Shown here: positions 1 through 8,610 of the stretch, piece after piece
Layout of the letters: every line of letters begins with the position of its first letter
How positions within the stretch are numbered: the stretch's first letter is position 1
Assembly (NCBI RefSeq): GCF_900129825.1
Contig: NZ_FQWZ01000006.1
Coordinates: 237,990 to 301,989, forward strand
Reading direction: 5' to 3'
Source of the DNA: Hydrocarboniphaga daqingensis
GTDB taxonomy: Bacteria > Pseudomonadota > Gammaproteobacteria > Nevskiales > Nevskiaceae
DNA: 64,000 nucleotides
Program-made: the position numbers and the translations under genes
Notes under the pieces: generated by a model
The model's input: the letters and a program-made list of their open reading frames with translations, nothing else
Databases searched by the model: none
Told to the model about the DNA's origin: nothing

Positions 1-1512
1 CGCGCCCGTGTCGAGCGTACCGGCCAGCCATTGCGCGCGTACCGCGTCGACCTGCGTGAACGCATCGGAATGCGGCATCAGCGCGTAGGCCGGCAGATCG
101 GGCGCGTTGATCCAGGCGTCGATCTGCGCCTCGGTGACCTTGCCGGGCTGTTGCGCCAGCAACTGCGTGCTCAGGTAAGCGCGAAACTGCGCGGTGCTCG
201 CACTTTGGAATACATGCGTGTCGAACCAGCCGCGCACGAACGCATCGAAGCGCTCGCGGCCGAACTGGGCTTCGAGCCAGCTCAGGAACAGCGCGCCACG
301 CTCGTACGGAATCGAGCTGAACACTTCGTCCGGATCAGCGGCCGGCGTGGCGCGGACCAAGGCGTGGTCGGCGCGGTCGGCATGCGCCACGGCATCCCGC
401 AGATCTTCGACGCCCAGCACCCGCTCCATGTCGGCGAACTCGACACCGAACTGCGCTTCGTTGAGTCGGTTGGTCAGGTACGTGGTGTAGCCCTCGTTGA
501 GCCAGAAGTCGCTCCAGGTGGCGTTGGTCACCAGATTGCCCGACCAGCTGTGCGACAGCTCGTGCGTGATCAACGACACCAGCTTGCGATCACCGGTGAT
601 CACCGACGGCGTCAGGAACGTCAGTCGCGGGTTTTCCATGCCGCCGTAAGGAAAGCTCGGCGGCAGCACCAGCATGTCGTAACGGCCCCAGCGATACGGT
701 CCATAAAGCTGCTCGGCCAGCGCCATCGTGCGCTCGGTTTCGGCGAATTCATAAGCGGCGCGATCCAGCATCGCCGGCTCGGCATAAACGCCACTGCGCT
801 CGCCGGTGCTGCGAAACGCGATGTCGCCGACAGCCAATGCCACCAGATACGACGGAATCGGCTGCGGCATCTCGAACTGCCAGCGCCCATCGGCGGCCGG
901 GCGCTCCGACATCTGCGCGCTCATCACGGCGCGCAGCGCCTTGGGCGCCTGGATACGCGCGCGATACGGCATCCGCACCGACGGCGTGTCCTGCAGCGGA
1001 ATCCAGCTGCGTGCGTGGATCGCCTGCGACTGCGTGAACAGGTACGGGTGCCGCTTGCCGGTGGTCTGCGCCGGCGTCAGCCATTGCAGGCCGGAGGCAT
1101 CGGCCGCGGTGCGGTAATGCACGCGCACCTGCTGCGCTTGCAGCGGCAGCGTGATCGTCAGCGCCGAGCCGAGCACGGCGTCGCGCGCGGCGAGCCGGAA
1201 CGCGGTCGCTTGCCAGGGCGCGCCATCGGCGTTGCGCGTCTCGACGCGGCTGATGCTGAGGTCACGCGTATCGAGGACCAGTTCGGTGGCCTTCGGGTCG
1301 ACATGCTCGATTTGCAGTTCGGCCGTGCCCGCCAGCTGGCGACGCGCAAAGTCGACGTTCAAGTCGAGCGCCAGATGCTGCACGCGCAGCTGATCGGGAT
1401 TGGCGTAGCTGTGCGGATCGACGGCACCGAAGGCAGCCGTCGATACCCAACACAGCAGCAGCGCCGACAGCTGGCGCAGACGCGATGCGCGTGTGGATCG
1501 CAGCGCGCTCAC
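1..1512 (-). CDS. M1-family zinc aminopeptidase (LTA4H/ColAP-like), 3' end cut by window edge
   Basis: The minus frame is open from a GTG start to the window edge (504 codons seen; the C-terminus is missing). The first ~30 residues look like a signal peptide (hydrophobic LSALLLCW stretch before AFGA), so the enzyme is probably exported. The M1 hallmarks are present: the exopeptidase motif GGMENP near residue 290, the zinc motif HELSH at 317-321, and the third ligand in NEGYTTYLT about 18 residues on. M1 enzymes remove N-terminal amino acids from peptides; GGMENPR and SHSWSGNLVT resemble the leukotriene-A4-hydrolase/cold-active aminopeptidase branch. The GTG start overlaps the upstream tesB stop as GTGA, so the pair is probably co-transcribed and coupled. 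Confidence 0.9.
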   Translation of the reverse strand, partial: MSALRSTRASRLRQLSALLLCWVSTAAFGAVDPHSYANPDQLRVQHLALDLNVDFARRQLAGTAELQIEHVDPKATELVLDTRDLSISRVETRNADGAPWQATAFRLAARDAVLGSALTITLPLQAQQVRVHYRTAADASGLQWLTPAQTTGKRHPYLFTQSQAIHARSWIPLQDTPSVRMPYRARIQAPKALRAVMSAQMSERPAADGRWQFEMPQPIPSYLVALAVGDIAFRSTGERSGVYAEPAMLDRAAYEFAETERTMALAEQLYGPYRWGRYDMLVLPPSFPYGGMENPRLTFLTPSVITGDRKLVSLITHELSHSWSGNLVTNATWSDFWLNEGYTTYLTNRLNEAQFGVEFADMERVLGVEDLRDAVAHADRADHALVRATPAADPDEVFSSIPYERGALFLSWLEAQFGRERFDAFVRGWFDTHVFQSASTAQFRAYLSTQLLAQQPGKVTEAQIDAWINAPDLPAYALMPHSDAFTQVDAVRAQWLAGTLDTGA

Positions 1513-2390
1513 TTGCCCGGCTCCGCCGGCGCGGTCCAGCGCGCCATGCCTTCCTGCGCGGTGCTGGCCACCAGACGGCCGTCGCGCGTGTAGATGTGGC
1601 CGAACGAAAAGCCACGGCCGCTCTGACTCGATGGCGAGTCGATCGTGTACAGCAGCCAGTCGTCGACGCGCGCGTCGCGATGGAACCAGATCGCGTGGTC
1701 GATCGACGCCATCCGCATGCTCGGGTTCAGCGGGCCCTTGCCGTGCGGCAGCAGCGATGTCGCCAGCGGGCCGAAGTCGCTGGCGTACGCGAGCACGCAG
1801 CGGTGCACGGTCGGGTCGTCCGGCAAGCGATCGACGGTGCGCAGCCAGAACGCGCTGTGCGGCGGCTTGGGCGCGTGGTCGAACAGCGTCTGCGGCTCGA
1901 CGTAGCGCATGTCGAACAGCGTGTCCTGCGACAGGAACTGGCGCAGACGCGGGCTCGGGTCGCTGAGCTGGTCGAGCAGCTTCAGGCGGATGTCGCGATC
2001 GCTGGGCAGCGCTTCGGGCGGCGGCACCACCGGCATCACCGACTGATGCTCGGCGCCGGCCTCGGGCCGCTGGAACGAGGCGATCAGCGTCAGAATCACT
2101 TGCCCGTGCTGCACGGCCTGCACGCGGCGCGTCGTGAAGCTGCGCCCGTCACGCACCGGGTCCACCTCGTAGATGATCGGGTGACTCATGTCGCCGGGCC
2201 GCAAGAAGTACGCGTGCAGCGAATGCACCACGCCCTCGGCCACCGTGCGCTGGCCGGCGACCAAAGCCTGGCTGACGACTTGTCCGCCGTAGACGCTGCG
2301 CCCGCCCAGATCGCGCGACAAGCCGCGAAACAGATGGTCGTCGATCACTTCGAGGTCGAGCAGATCGACCAGTTCCTGCACGCGGCTCAT
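1509..2390 (-). CDS. tesB: Acyl-CoA thioesterase II (TesB)
   Basis: TesB hydrolyses acyl-CoA to free fatty acid and CoA in the cytoplasm using two fused hotdog domains. The ~293-aa length fits the family. Recognisable stretches are LLDLEVIDDHLFRG at the N-terminus, GGRSVYGGQVVSQAL, the FLRPGD loop, and C-terminal SIDHAIWFHRD and DGRLVAST. I chose the ATG at 2390 rather than an upstream TTG at 2414 because GGAGAG sits about 8 nt before it and the protein then begins MSRVQELVDLL, as the family does. It is coupled to the aminopeptidase downstream (GTGA). An acyl-CoA dehydrogenase-like gene lies divergently on the other side, giving a fatty-acid theme. Confidence 0.93.
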   Translation of the reverse strand: MSRVQELVDLLDLEVIDDHLFRGLSRDLGGRSVYGGQVVSQALVAGQRTVAEGVVHSLHAYFLRPGDMSHPIIYEVDPVRDGRSFTTRRVQAVQHGQVILTLIASFQRPEAGAEHQSVMPVVPPPEALPSDRDIRLKLLDQLSDPSPRLRQFLSQDTLFDMRYVEPQTLFDHAPKPPHSAFWLRTVDRLPDDPTVHRCVLAYASDFGPLATSLLPHGKGPLNPSMRMASIDHAIWFHRDARVDDWLLYTIDSPSSQSGRGFSFGHIYTRDGRLVASTAQEGMARWTAPAEPGK

Positions 2391-2536
2391 CGCTCGCTCT
2401 CCAGCAAAACCCAAGGTTAGAACGCAACTTTAACAAGACCTCGCAGGCTCGGCCCCGCACCCGGTGCGGCGCGGCCGCCGTCTGCATCGGCTGCGACGGC
2501 TTGTCGTATCCTGCCGGCGCCGACGCGGTCGGCACT

Positions 2537-2543
2537 CAGGAGA
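2537..2543 (+). promoter_or_regulatory. Shine-Dalgarno supporting a TTG start
   Basis: CAGGAGA lies about 7 nt before TTG at 2550. It is a strong ribosome-binding site and decides the rare TTG start of the FadE-like gene, since no nearby ATG would keep the N-terminal membrane segments. Confidence 0.6.
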
Positions 2544-2549
2544 CCTGCA

Positions 2550-4553
2550 TTGCTCTGGCTGTCGCTACTCGTCACCGTTGGCATCGCCCTGGCATGGCAT
2601 CGCGCCGGGCTGCGCACGACGACCGCGTCGATCGCGCTGTGGCTGCTGCTATACGGCGTGTTCGGTGAATCGCTCGCGCTGTTCGCACTGCTTCTGTTGC
2701 TGTTCGTGGCCGTGCTGGTGCCGCTGAGCCTGCCGACGCTGCGCCAGGAATGGCTGACGCGGCCGCTGCTCGACCACGTGCTGCGCCGCCGCTTGCCACC
2801 GCGCCGCGCCGCCTTGGCCGCCTTCGATCCGCAGGCGGCCAGCCAGGCCCAGCAGCAGGCGCTGCACGCATTGCTCGGCGAGCGCGCAGCCGTGCTGTCG
2901 CCGCCGGCAGCCGACGACGGCGCCGCGGTGCCCGACAGCGCAGCGGCCGCGGTGATCGCCGCGCATGGCAGCGACGAACAGCGGCAGCATTGGCTGCCGG
3001 CGCTGGCGCGGCGCGAAGCGCGCATCGCGCTGGCCTTTGACGCACGCTGGGGGAATGGCGAACACAGCGCCGACCGCGCCCAACTGACGCGCGGCATCTG
3101 GAAAGGCCATGACACGCTGGGACTGCGACTGAGCTTCGACAAGTTCGGTGTCGACGCTGGCGATGCTGGCAATGACCACCCCGGCGAGATCAGCGACTAC
3201 CTGGTGCGCGTCGACGTGCACGACACAGCCTTGCTGCCGAGCGTCGCGCCGCGTCGCGGCAGCACGCTGGTGCTGGTGCCGGCGACGCTATCCGGGCTGC
3301 GCGGCCATGGCAGCGGCTCGATCCAGGCACACGATGTGTTCGTTCCGCTAAGCCGGCTGGTCGGCGGTGCCGATGGCATCGGCGACGGCGAGCGCCAGAT
3401 CGCCACCGCGATCGCCGCCGATCAATATGCGCGGCTGCAACGCGCGCATCGCGTCACCGCGCAAGCGCTGCGGCGCGACGCTTTGCTCGATCGCATCGAT
3501 GCGTTCTTCGACCGCCCGGCGGCGACGACGCGGGCGCAGCGACGCGAGCAGCAGGTCGCGGCGGCACTCGACGTTTACGGCATCGGCGCGCTGACGGCGC
3601 TGCTGCGGTCGTTGCACGCGCAGCAGCGCCTGCATCCAGCGCTGAACCCCGTGGTCGCCAGCGCCGCTGCCGCGCTGGGCGTCGCCGTGCCTCGCGGCGA
3701 CGCGGCGATCGAGCCACTGCTGTGGACGCTGTACCCGACGCAGCACGCCATGCTGGCCGCTGCGGCGACGACGCCGTATGGCGCGGCGCTGCCGGCGTTC
3801 GACGCTGCGTTGTTCGGCGACGGTCTGCGCGAAATGCTGGCGCATTCGGCACACGCCGGTCTGCTGGCGTTGCTTGATGGCCGAATGCTCGGCGGCGACG
3901 GCGACCGCAATACGCAGCGACTGGCGCGCTACCGCGCAGCGCTGGCGCTGGCGGCCGACGCGTGGCTGACGACGCGCGACCCGCTGCTGGCCGACGGTGC
4001 CGACCACAGCGCATTGATCGATGCGTTTGCGCAGACACTAACGCTGGTCGCGGCGCTGCAAGCGCATCGCGACGGCGGCGCCTTGCGTGACGAACAAGCC
4101 TTGATCGACACATTCTGCGAGCGCTGCTGTCGGCGCATCGACGCGGCGCTGGACCGCTTCGTCGCCAGCCAGGCGCAGCGCCGCCGCCGAGTGATGCTGC
4201 GCGCGCTGCTGCTGCCGACCGGCGCACTGCTCGCCGGTGCCGGCGCGCGTCAACGTGAGCGTGCGCTCGCGGCCCGGCTGCAGGCCCCGGGTGCGATTCG
4301 TGATCGTCTGCTGCAGGTGCTGCCGGCCGACGCCACCGGCACGCGTCTGGAAATTGCGCTCGACGCGGCCACCAGCGCACAGCGTCGCGTGATCGCTGCC
4401 GTGCGCGCGGGCCAGCTGACACCCGCACCACCGGTGGATCTGATCGCCGCCGCAACCGCGCAATCGGTGATCGACCCAAGCGACGCCGAGCGACTGCGCA
4501 GCGCCTACAACCTTGCCGACGACCTGCTCCAGGCACGATTCAACGCGGCATAG
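2550..4553 (+). CDS. Divergent FadE-like acyl-CoA dehydrogenase paralogue, probably lacking the catalytic base
   Basis: The 667-aa protein opens with two hydrophobic segments (about residues 2-20 and 30-60), as E. coli FadE (about 814 aa) does. Landmarks that align by eye with FadE are DEQRQHWLPALARRE (FadE DEQKDHYLPRLARGQ), DVFVPLSRLVGG (DVFVPIDYIIGG), LLLPTGALLAG (VIFPTGRHYLA) and a C-terminal IDPSDAERLRSA resembling IDKDEAAILVKA. The protein is much shorter in the acyl-CoA dehydrogenase middle region. At the place of the FadE VEGANIL block with its conserved glutamate it reads LYPTQHAML (about residue 395). The fold is probably kept and the flavin chemistry may be lost. Active FadE does the first step of beta-oxidation at the inner membrane; here a non-catalytic or altered role is inferred. 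The product is encoded divergently from tesB. Confidence 0.7.
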   Translation: MLWLSLLVTVGIALAWHRAGLRTTTASIALWLLLYGVFGESLALFALLLLLFVAVLVPLSLPTLRQEWLTRPLLDHVLRRRLPPRRAALAAFDPQAASQAQQQALHALLGERAAVLSPPAADDGAAVPDSAAAAVIAAHGSDEQRQHWLPALARREARIALAFDARWGNGEHSADRAQLTRGIWKGHDTLGLRLSFDKFGVDAGDAGNDHPGEISDYLVRVDVHDTALLPSVAPRRGSTLVLVPATLSGLRGHGSGSIQAHDVFVPLSRLVGGADGIGDGERQIATAIAADQYARLQRAHRVTAQALRRDALLDRIDAFFDRPAATTRAQRREQQVAAALDVYGIGALTALLRSLHAQQRLHPALNPVVASAAAALGVAVPRGDAAIEPLLWTLYPTQHAMLAAAATTPYGAALPAFDAALFGDGLREMLAHSAHAGLLALLDGRMLGGDGDRNTQRLARYRAALALAADAWLTTRDPLLADGADHSALIDAFAQTLTLVAALQAHRDGGALRDEQALIDTFCERCCRRIDAALDRFVASQAQRRRRVMLRALLLPTGALLAGAGARQRERALAARLQAPGAIRDRLLQVLPADATGTRLEIALDAATSAQRRVIAAVRAGQLTPAPPVDLIAAATAQSVIDPSDAERLRSAYNLADDLLQARFNAA

Positions 4554-4583
4554 ATCCGGTGCCCAAAGGCACCCGTCGCGACC

Positions 4584-7523
4584 TTAGACGAGCGGGTCGA
4601 GGAACTGGCGCGCTGCGCGCAGATCGACGGTGTCGTGACCTTCGACAAAGCCGTCATAGATCGTCTTCACCAGCGGGTGCGCGGCGTCGTTGCGTCCCTG
4701 CCCACGCCACAGGCGACCCAGGCTCAAGGCAGCGCGCAGTTGCAGCAACGGCGCTTGGCGCGCGCTCGCCAGCTGCAAGGCCTGCGTCATACAGTCTTCG
4801 GCGGCGCGCTCCGCCGTGCGATCGTGGCGCGCACTGCCGGCCAGCCGCAGTTCGCCTTCCAGCCGCAGTGCCTCGGACTTGAAGGCCACAGCATCGCAAA
4901 GGCTCATCACGGTGTTGGCTTCATCCAGAGCCAACCGCGCCCGGTCCACGTCACCCAGCTGCAGGCAGCATTCGGCGCCGAGCAGATAATCGAGCGGAAC
5001 GCCGAAGTGATTACCCTGTTCCCGCATCTCGGCCAACGCCTGCCACAGCAGCGACAGGCCGCGCTCGTGCTCACCCAGCATCGCCAGCGCCAAGGCTTGG
5101 TAGCGCCGCGACCACAGACGAGACTCCCGATGGCCGTACTGCTCGGCGCGCTGCAGCGCGATCTCGGCTTCGACCAGCAAATGCGACCAGTCGCGGCGGT
5201 ACATCAGCACCGCGCACACACTGGAGACATGGACGATGCAGTGCGCATACGGATTGCCGCTGGACTTCACCTTGGCGTACACGGTCCGGGCCGTTTCGAG
5301 CGCACGGTCGGGATAGCCGAGCAGCCATTGCAGCAAGGCGCGGCCGGTATAGGCCGTGCCTCGCACATCGCTCAGATTCTGAAACCAGCGATCACCCGCT
5401 TGATCCAGCAAGCCGATCGCGCGTTCGTTGCGGTCCATCGCGTCGACGAAGCGACCATGCAGGTGCAGGCTCAGCGATGCGAGCGTATCGCCACTGGCCT
5501 GGATCAACGGGCTGCCGATCTTCAGCCCGAGCTGCTGAAAGCGGTTAGCTGACTCGACCGCCTCGGAAAAGCGACAGCCGAAATGCAGGCGCATCCAGAT
5601 GCAGTAGTGCGCCAACTCCAACAGCTCGGGATTGCGACACCGCGTGGTCAAGTCGATGAGGCGATCAATGTGATCACTGGTGCGCGGCGAGGCGTAGCCG
5701 AACTCGCTCTGCAGCCCCGTCACGGCCAGCACGCGCAGCGCCAGCTCGGACTCGTCGCGCTCCGGTCCCGGCGGCAAGGCGTCGAGCAGCGCCAAGCCCA
5801 TCTCGATTTCGCGCGCCAGCGCGTCGTAGGCGACCCGTACCAGCGCGTTGCGTGCGGTCTGAATCCGGTACGGCAGTGCACGGCTGCGCCATCCACCGCG
5901 CTCGAAATGCAGCGCCAGCTCGCCGGCAATCTCCGCAGTGCGCGTGCCGTAGGCCGCTTCGCAGCGTTCGGCGATCTGCCGGTGCATGCGGGCGCGCTGC
6001 GAATCCAGTAGTTGGCGACGCAGCACTTGTGAATACATCTCGTGGCGGAATCGGTAGACGCCGCTGGTGGTGCCGTCGGGCCAGATCGACAAGCCGTTGG
6101 GCTCGATGAAACGCCGATGCCGCGCCAGTTGTTCCAGCACGGGCTCGACCGCGTCGAGTTCGCGGCCCGCCGCCGCGGCGGCAGCAGCAGCAGAAAAATC
6201 GGCGCCGGCAACGCTGGCGCCCTCCAGCAGCAGCCGCTGTTCAGGGCTCAGATCATCGAGCTGCAGGCTGATCAGATCGTTCAGCGCTTCGGGAATCACA
6301 TCGTTCAGCTGCGCTCCGCGAAGGTCCGACGGGTCGGGGTGGCGCTGCAGGTAGTCGGTGATCTGCACCATGAACAGCGGCAGACCGCCGCTGCGTTCGA
6401 GCACTCGCTGCGGCAGATCGTCGCTGTAGGCGGTCAAGTCGAGTCTGGCGCTGAGGTAGCGGCGCACAGCATCCACCGACAGGCCGGATATCGGCAGCTC
6501 GCTGGCCTGCTGCCGGGCCTTGAGTGCCAGCATCAGCTTGCTCACCGGGTGCGCCGCAATGATCGCGTCCGTCGGACGCAAGCTGGCCAGCACCATCATC
6601 CGCGCCGAGCCGGAGCGCTGCGCCAGAAAGCCGATCCAGTCGAGCGTGGCGCGATCGGCCCAGTGCAGGTCTTCGATGGTCAGCAGCACGCCGTGCGGCA
6701 GGCTCAGCTGTTCGAGCAGTTCAGCCAGCTCGCGCAGCATCCGCTCGGGACGCACGCCGGCATTCTGCTGCCGCAGCAACGCGACATCAGCGGCATCGAT
6801 CAGATCAGGCATCAGCAGCAGCCAGCTCGGCGCCAGGTGCCGGGCCAGTTCCATCGGCCGGCTGTCCGGCGCGTCGCGCAGCAGCGTTCGCAGCGCTTCG
6901 ATCACCGGCAAGTACGGCTCGCTGATGCCACGACCTTCCAGGCAGTGTCCGCTCAGTTGAACAGCCTGCGGCTGCTGCAGGCGGACGCGCTGCTGGAACG
7001 CCCGAAGCGTTGCGCTTTTGCCGACGCCCGTCTCGCCGCTGACGAAGACCACGTCGGTCCGGCCCGTCAGCGCCCGCTCCCAGGCCAGATTCAACTGCAG
7101 CAGTTCGGCGTCACGGCCGACCAGCGATTCGTCGTCTTCAGCGGAGGCGGCATCACCATCGGCTTGAGGTTCGGCGTCGGGCGCGGCGTCTGCCAGCGCA
7201 TCCGGGCGGATCACCGGCACGCCGAAACGGAATCCGACGCGATGCGCCGTCAACACATAGCGCGGAGCGCGCGTGTCGTCGCCAAGCGCCTTACGCAGCG
7301 CCTGCACCTGAAAGCTCAGCGCATTGTCGCTGACCGCCTGGCGCGGCCACACGGCATCGAGCACCTGGGCTTTGGTGACAACCTCGCCGGGGCGGCTGGC
7401 CAGCGCCCACAGCAAGGCCATCGTGCGCGGCTGCAGCTTGACCTCCTGGTCACCGTGCAGCAGCGGCCCATTGCGGCCGTGCAGGCGAAATGGACCAAAC
7501 GACAGCGTGTCAGCCACGGCCAT
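4584..7523 (-). CDS. Large transcriptional regulator: OmpR-type winged helix + AAA ATPase + TPR-like repeats
   Basis: The 979-aa protein has an N-terminal OmpR/PhoB-type DNA-binding domain (about 8-101; FGPFRLHGRNGPLLHG, AVSDNALSFQVQALRKALGD, GFRF). An acidic linker follows (about 105-133), then an AAA/NB-ARC-like ATPase with Walker A GETGVGKS at 163-170 and VLLTIEDLHWAD as a Walker B-like segment. A long helical C-terminal half looks like tetratricopeptide repeats. This layout matches predicted ATPase regulators of the AfsR/CadC-TPR type, which couple ligand or partner sensing to promoter binding. The target is not evident. The gene is divergent from xthA across a 286-nt spacer with two inverted repeats, so autoregulation is plausible. 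Start choice is uncertain: there is no clear Shine-Dalgarno, and a GTG lies two codons in. Confidence 0.85.
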   Translation of the reverse strand: MAVADTLSFGPFRLHGRNGPLLHGDQEVKLQPRTMALLWALASRPGEVVTKAQVLDAVWPRQAVSDNALSFQVQALRKALGDDTRAPRYVLTAHRVGFRFGVPVIRPDALADAAPDAEPQADGDAASAEDDESLVGRDAELLQLNLAWERALTGRTDVVFVSGETGVGKSATLRAFQQRVRLQQPQAVQLSGHCLEGRGISEPYLPVIEALRTLLRDAPDSRPMELARHLAPSWLLLMPDLIDAADVALLRQQNAGVRPERMLRELAELLEQLSLPHGVLLTIEDLHWADRATLDWIGFLAQRSGSARMMVLASLRPTDAIIAAHPVSKLMLALKARQQASELPISGLSVDAVRRYLSARLDLTAYSDDLPQRVLERSGGLPLFMVQITDYLQRHPDPSDLRGAQLNDVIPEALNDLISLQLDDLSPEQRLLLEGASVAGADFSAAAAAAAAGRELDAVEPVLEQLARHRRFIEPNGLSIWPDGTTSGVYRFRHEMYSQVLRRQLLDSQRARMHRQIAERCEAAYGTRTAEIAGELALHFERGGWRSRALPYRIQTARNALVRVAYDALAREIEMGLALLDALPPGPERDESELALRVLAVTGLQSEFGYASPRTSDHIDRLIDLTTRCRNPELLELAHYCIWMRLHFGCRFSEAVESANRFQQLGLKIGSPLIQASGDTLASLSLHLHGRFVDAMDRNERAIGLLDQAGDRWFQNLSDVRGTAYTGRALLQWLLGYPDRALETARTVYAKVKSSGNPYAHCIVHVSSVCAVLMYRRDWSHLLVEAEIALQRAEQYGHRESRLWSRRYQALALAMLGEHERGLSLLWQALAEMREQGNHFGVPLDYLLGAECCLQLGDVDRARLALDEANTVMSLCDAVAFKSEALRLEGELRLAGSARHDRTAERAAEDCMTQALQLASARQAPLLQLRAALSLGRLWRGQGRNDAAHPLVKTIYDGFVEGHDTVDLRAARQFLDPLV

Positions 7524-7652
7524 CAGCAGAGCCGCAAAGCGTGCGTGTCCGTGATGCGGCCGGCAGCGAATCGCGGCCGCGATATGAAACCCCTGTGCAT
7601 CGAATGACGTTCCCCCCGCCCCGTCACCGATCCTTGGTGGTTATCGTTATCG

Positions 7653-7685
7653 CGATGTCGTGTCGCGGGCGCACAACCGACATCG
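7653..7685. promoter_or_regulatory. Inverted repeat CGATGTCG-N17-CGACATCG, candidate operator
   Basis: Perfect 8-bp arms at 7653-7660 and 7678-7685, centres 25 bp apart, in the divergent spacer between the winged-helix regulator and xthA. The position suits an operator, but binding is only inferred. Confidence 0.35.
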
Positions 7686-7726
7686 ACCGGCCGTCAGGCC
7701 GCCGCGATGATACACAGCGCGATAGC

Positions 7727-7743
7727 GCCGCCGTATCGGCGGC
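7727..7743. promoter_or_regulatory. Palindrome GCCGCCG-TAT-CGGCGGC
   Basis: A 7-bp perfect palindrome around TAT, 67 bp before the xthA start. It could be an operator or part of the xthA leader. The rest of 7524-7809 holds no gene I can support. Confidence 0.3.
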
Positions 7744-7809
7744 CGGCATTACCGCAGCGGCAAGCTAAGCTAGCGCCCCCGACTATGCCGGCTCAGACGC
7801 CCATCGACC

Positions 7810-8580
7810 ATGAAGATCGCCACCTGGAACGTCAATTCGCTAAAGGTGCGCTTGCCGCATCTGCTCGACTGGCTGAGCGCCAATCCCGATCTCGACGTGC
7901 TGGGTCTGCAGGAACTCAAGCTCGAAGACGACAAGTTTCCGCATGCCGAACTGGCAGCGGCGGGCTGGCATGCGGTCGTCAACGGCCAGAAGACCTACAA
8001 CGGCGTTGCGATCCTGGCGCGCACGCCGCCGCAGGATGTGGTGCGCGACATTCCGGGCTTTGATGATCCGCAGCGGCGCGTGATCGCGGCCACCGTCGGC
8101 GGCGTGCGCGTGATCGACGTGTACGTGGTCAACGGCCAGGCGGTGGGCAGCGAAAAGTACGAGTACAAGCTGCGCTGGCTGGCCGCGCTGCGCGATTACC
8201 TGGCGGCCGAGTTGCAGCGCCATCCGCTGCTGGCCGTGGTCGGTGACTACAACATCGCGCCGACCGATGCCGACGTCTACGACCCGGTGGCCTGGGGCAA
8301 CGACGTGCTGTGTTCGCCGCCGGAGCGCGAGGCGCTGGCCGCACTGCTCGGCCTGGGCCTGACCGACTGCTTCGCCGCGCGCCCGCCCGAAGGCAACCGC
8401 TTTACCTGGTGGGATTACCGCCAAGCTGGCTTCCGCCGCAATCTCGGCCTTCGTATCGACCATGTGCTGGCGTCGGCCGCGCTGGCCGACACGCTGGTCG
8501 CCACCCGCATCGACACCGCGCCGCGCAAGCTGGAGCGGCCGTCGGACCACGCACCGGTGATCGCCGAGTTCGCGCGCTAG
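7810..8580 (+). CDS. xthA: Exodeoxyribonuclease III / AP endonuclease
   Basis: This 256-aa exonuclease-endonuclease-phosphatase fold enzyme cleaves DNA 5' of abasic sites and degrades duplex DNA 3'-5' in base-excision repair. Motifs are visible in order: WNVNS at 6-10 (metal/phosphate Asn), LQELK with Glu35 (metal), the GDYNIAPTDADVYDP block (catalytic Asp-Asn pair), FTWWDYRQAGFRRNLGLRIDH (ExoIII-specific loop) and terminal SDHAPV (catalytic His). Length is normal and no residue is missing. It is convergent with the tonB-like gene; the stop lies 29 nt from that gene's stop, with a hairpin between. Confidence 0.97.
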   Translation: MKIATWNVNSLKVRLPHLLDWLSANPDLDVLGLQELKLEDDKFPHAELAAAGWHAVVNGQKTYNGVAILARTPPQDVVRDIPGFDDPQRRVIAATVGGVRVIDVYVVNGQAVGSEKYEYKLRWLAALRDYLAAELQRHPLLAVVGDYNIAPTDADVYDPVAWGNDVLCSPPEREALAALLGLGLTDCFAARPPEGNRFTWWDYRQAGFRRNLGLRIDHVLASAALADTLVATRIDTAPRKLERPSDHAPVIAEFAR

Positions 8581-8587
8581 CCCGCGC

Positions 8588-8610
8588 ATCCGGCAGGTGC
8601 CGCGCCGGAT
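8588..8610. terminator. Hairpin between convergent xthA and tonB-like genes
   Basis: ATCCGGC (8588-8594) pairs perfectly with GCCGGAT (8604-8610) around a 9-nt loop. It sits between convergent genes, so it may serve both directions. There is no U-run, so intrinsic termination is only possible. Confidence 0.4.

Noticed and set aside
31..1593. 520-codon plus-strand frame at the left end
   Set aside because: Antisense to an M1 aminopeptidase with intact HELSH and GGMENP motifs; Arg/Gln-rich shadow without homologous features.
6042..7607. 521-codon plus-strand frame
   Set aside because: Antisense to the regulator whose winged helix and Walker A are clear.
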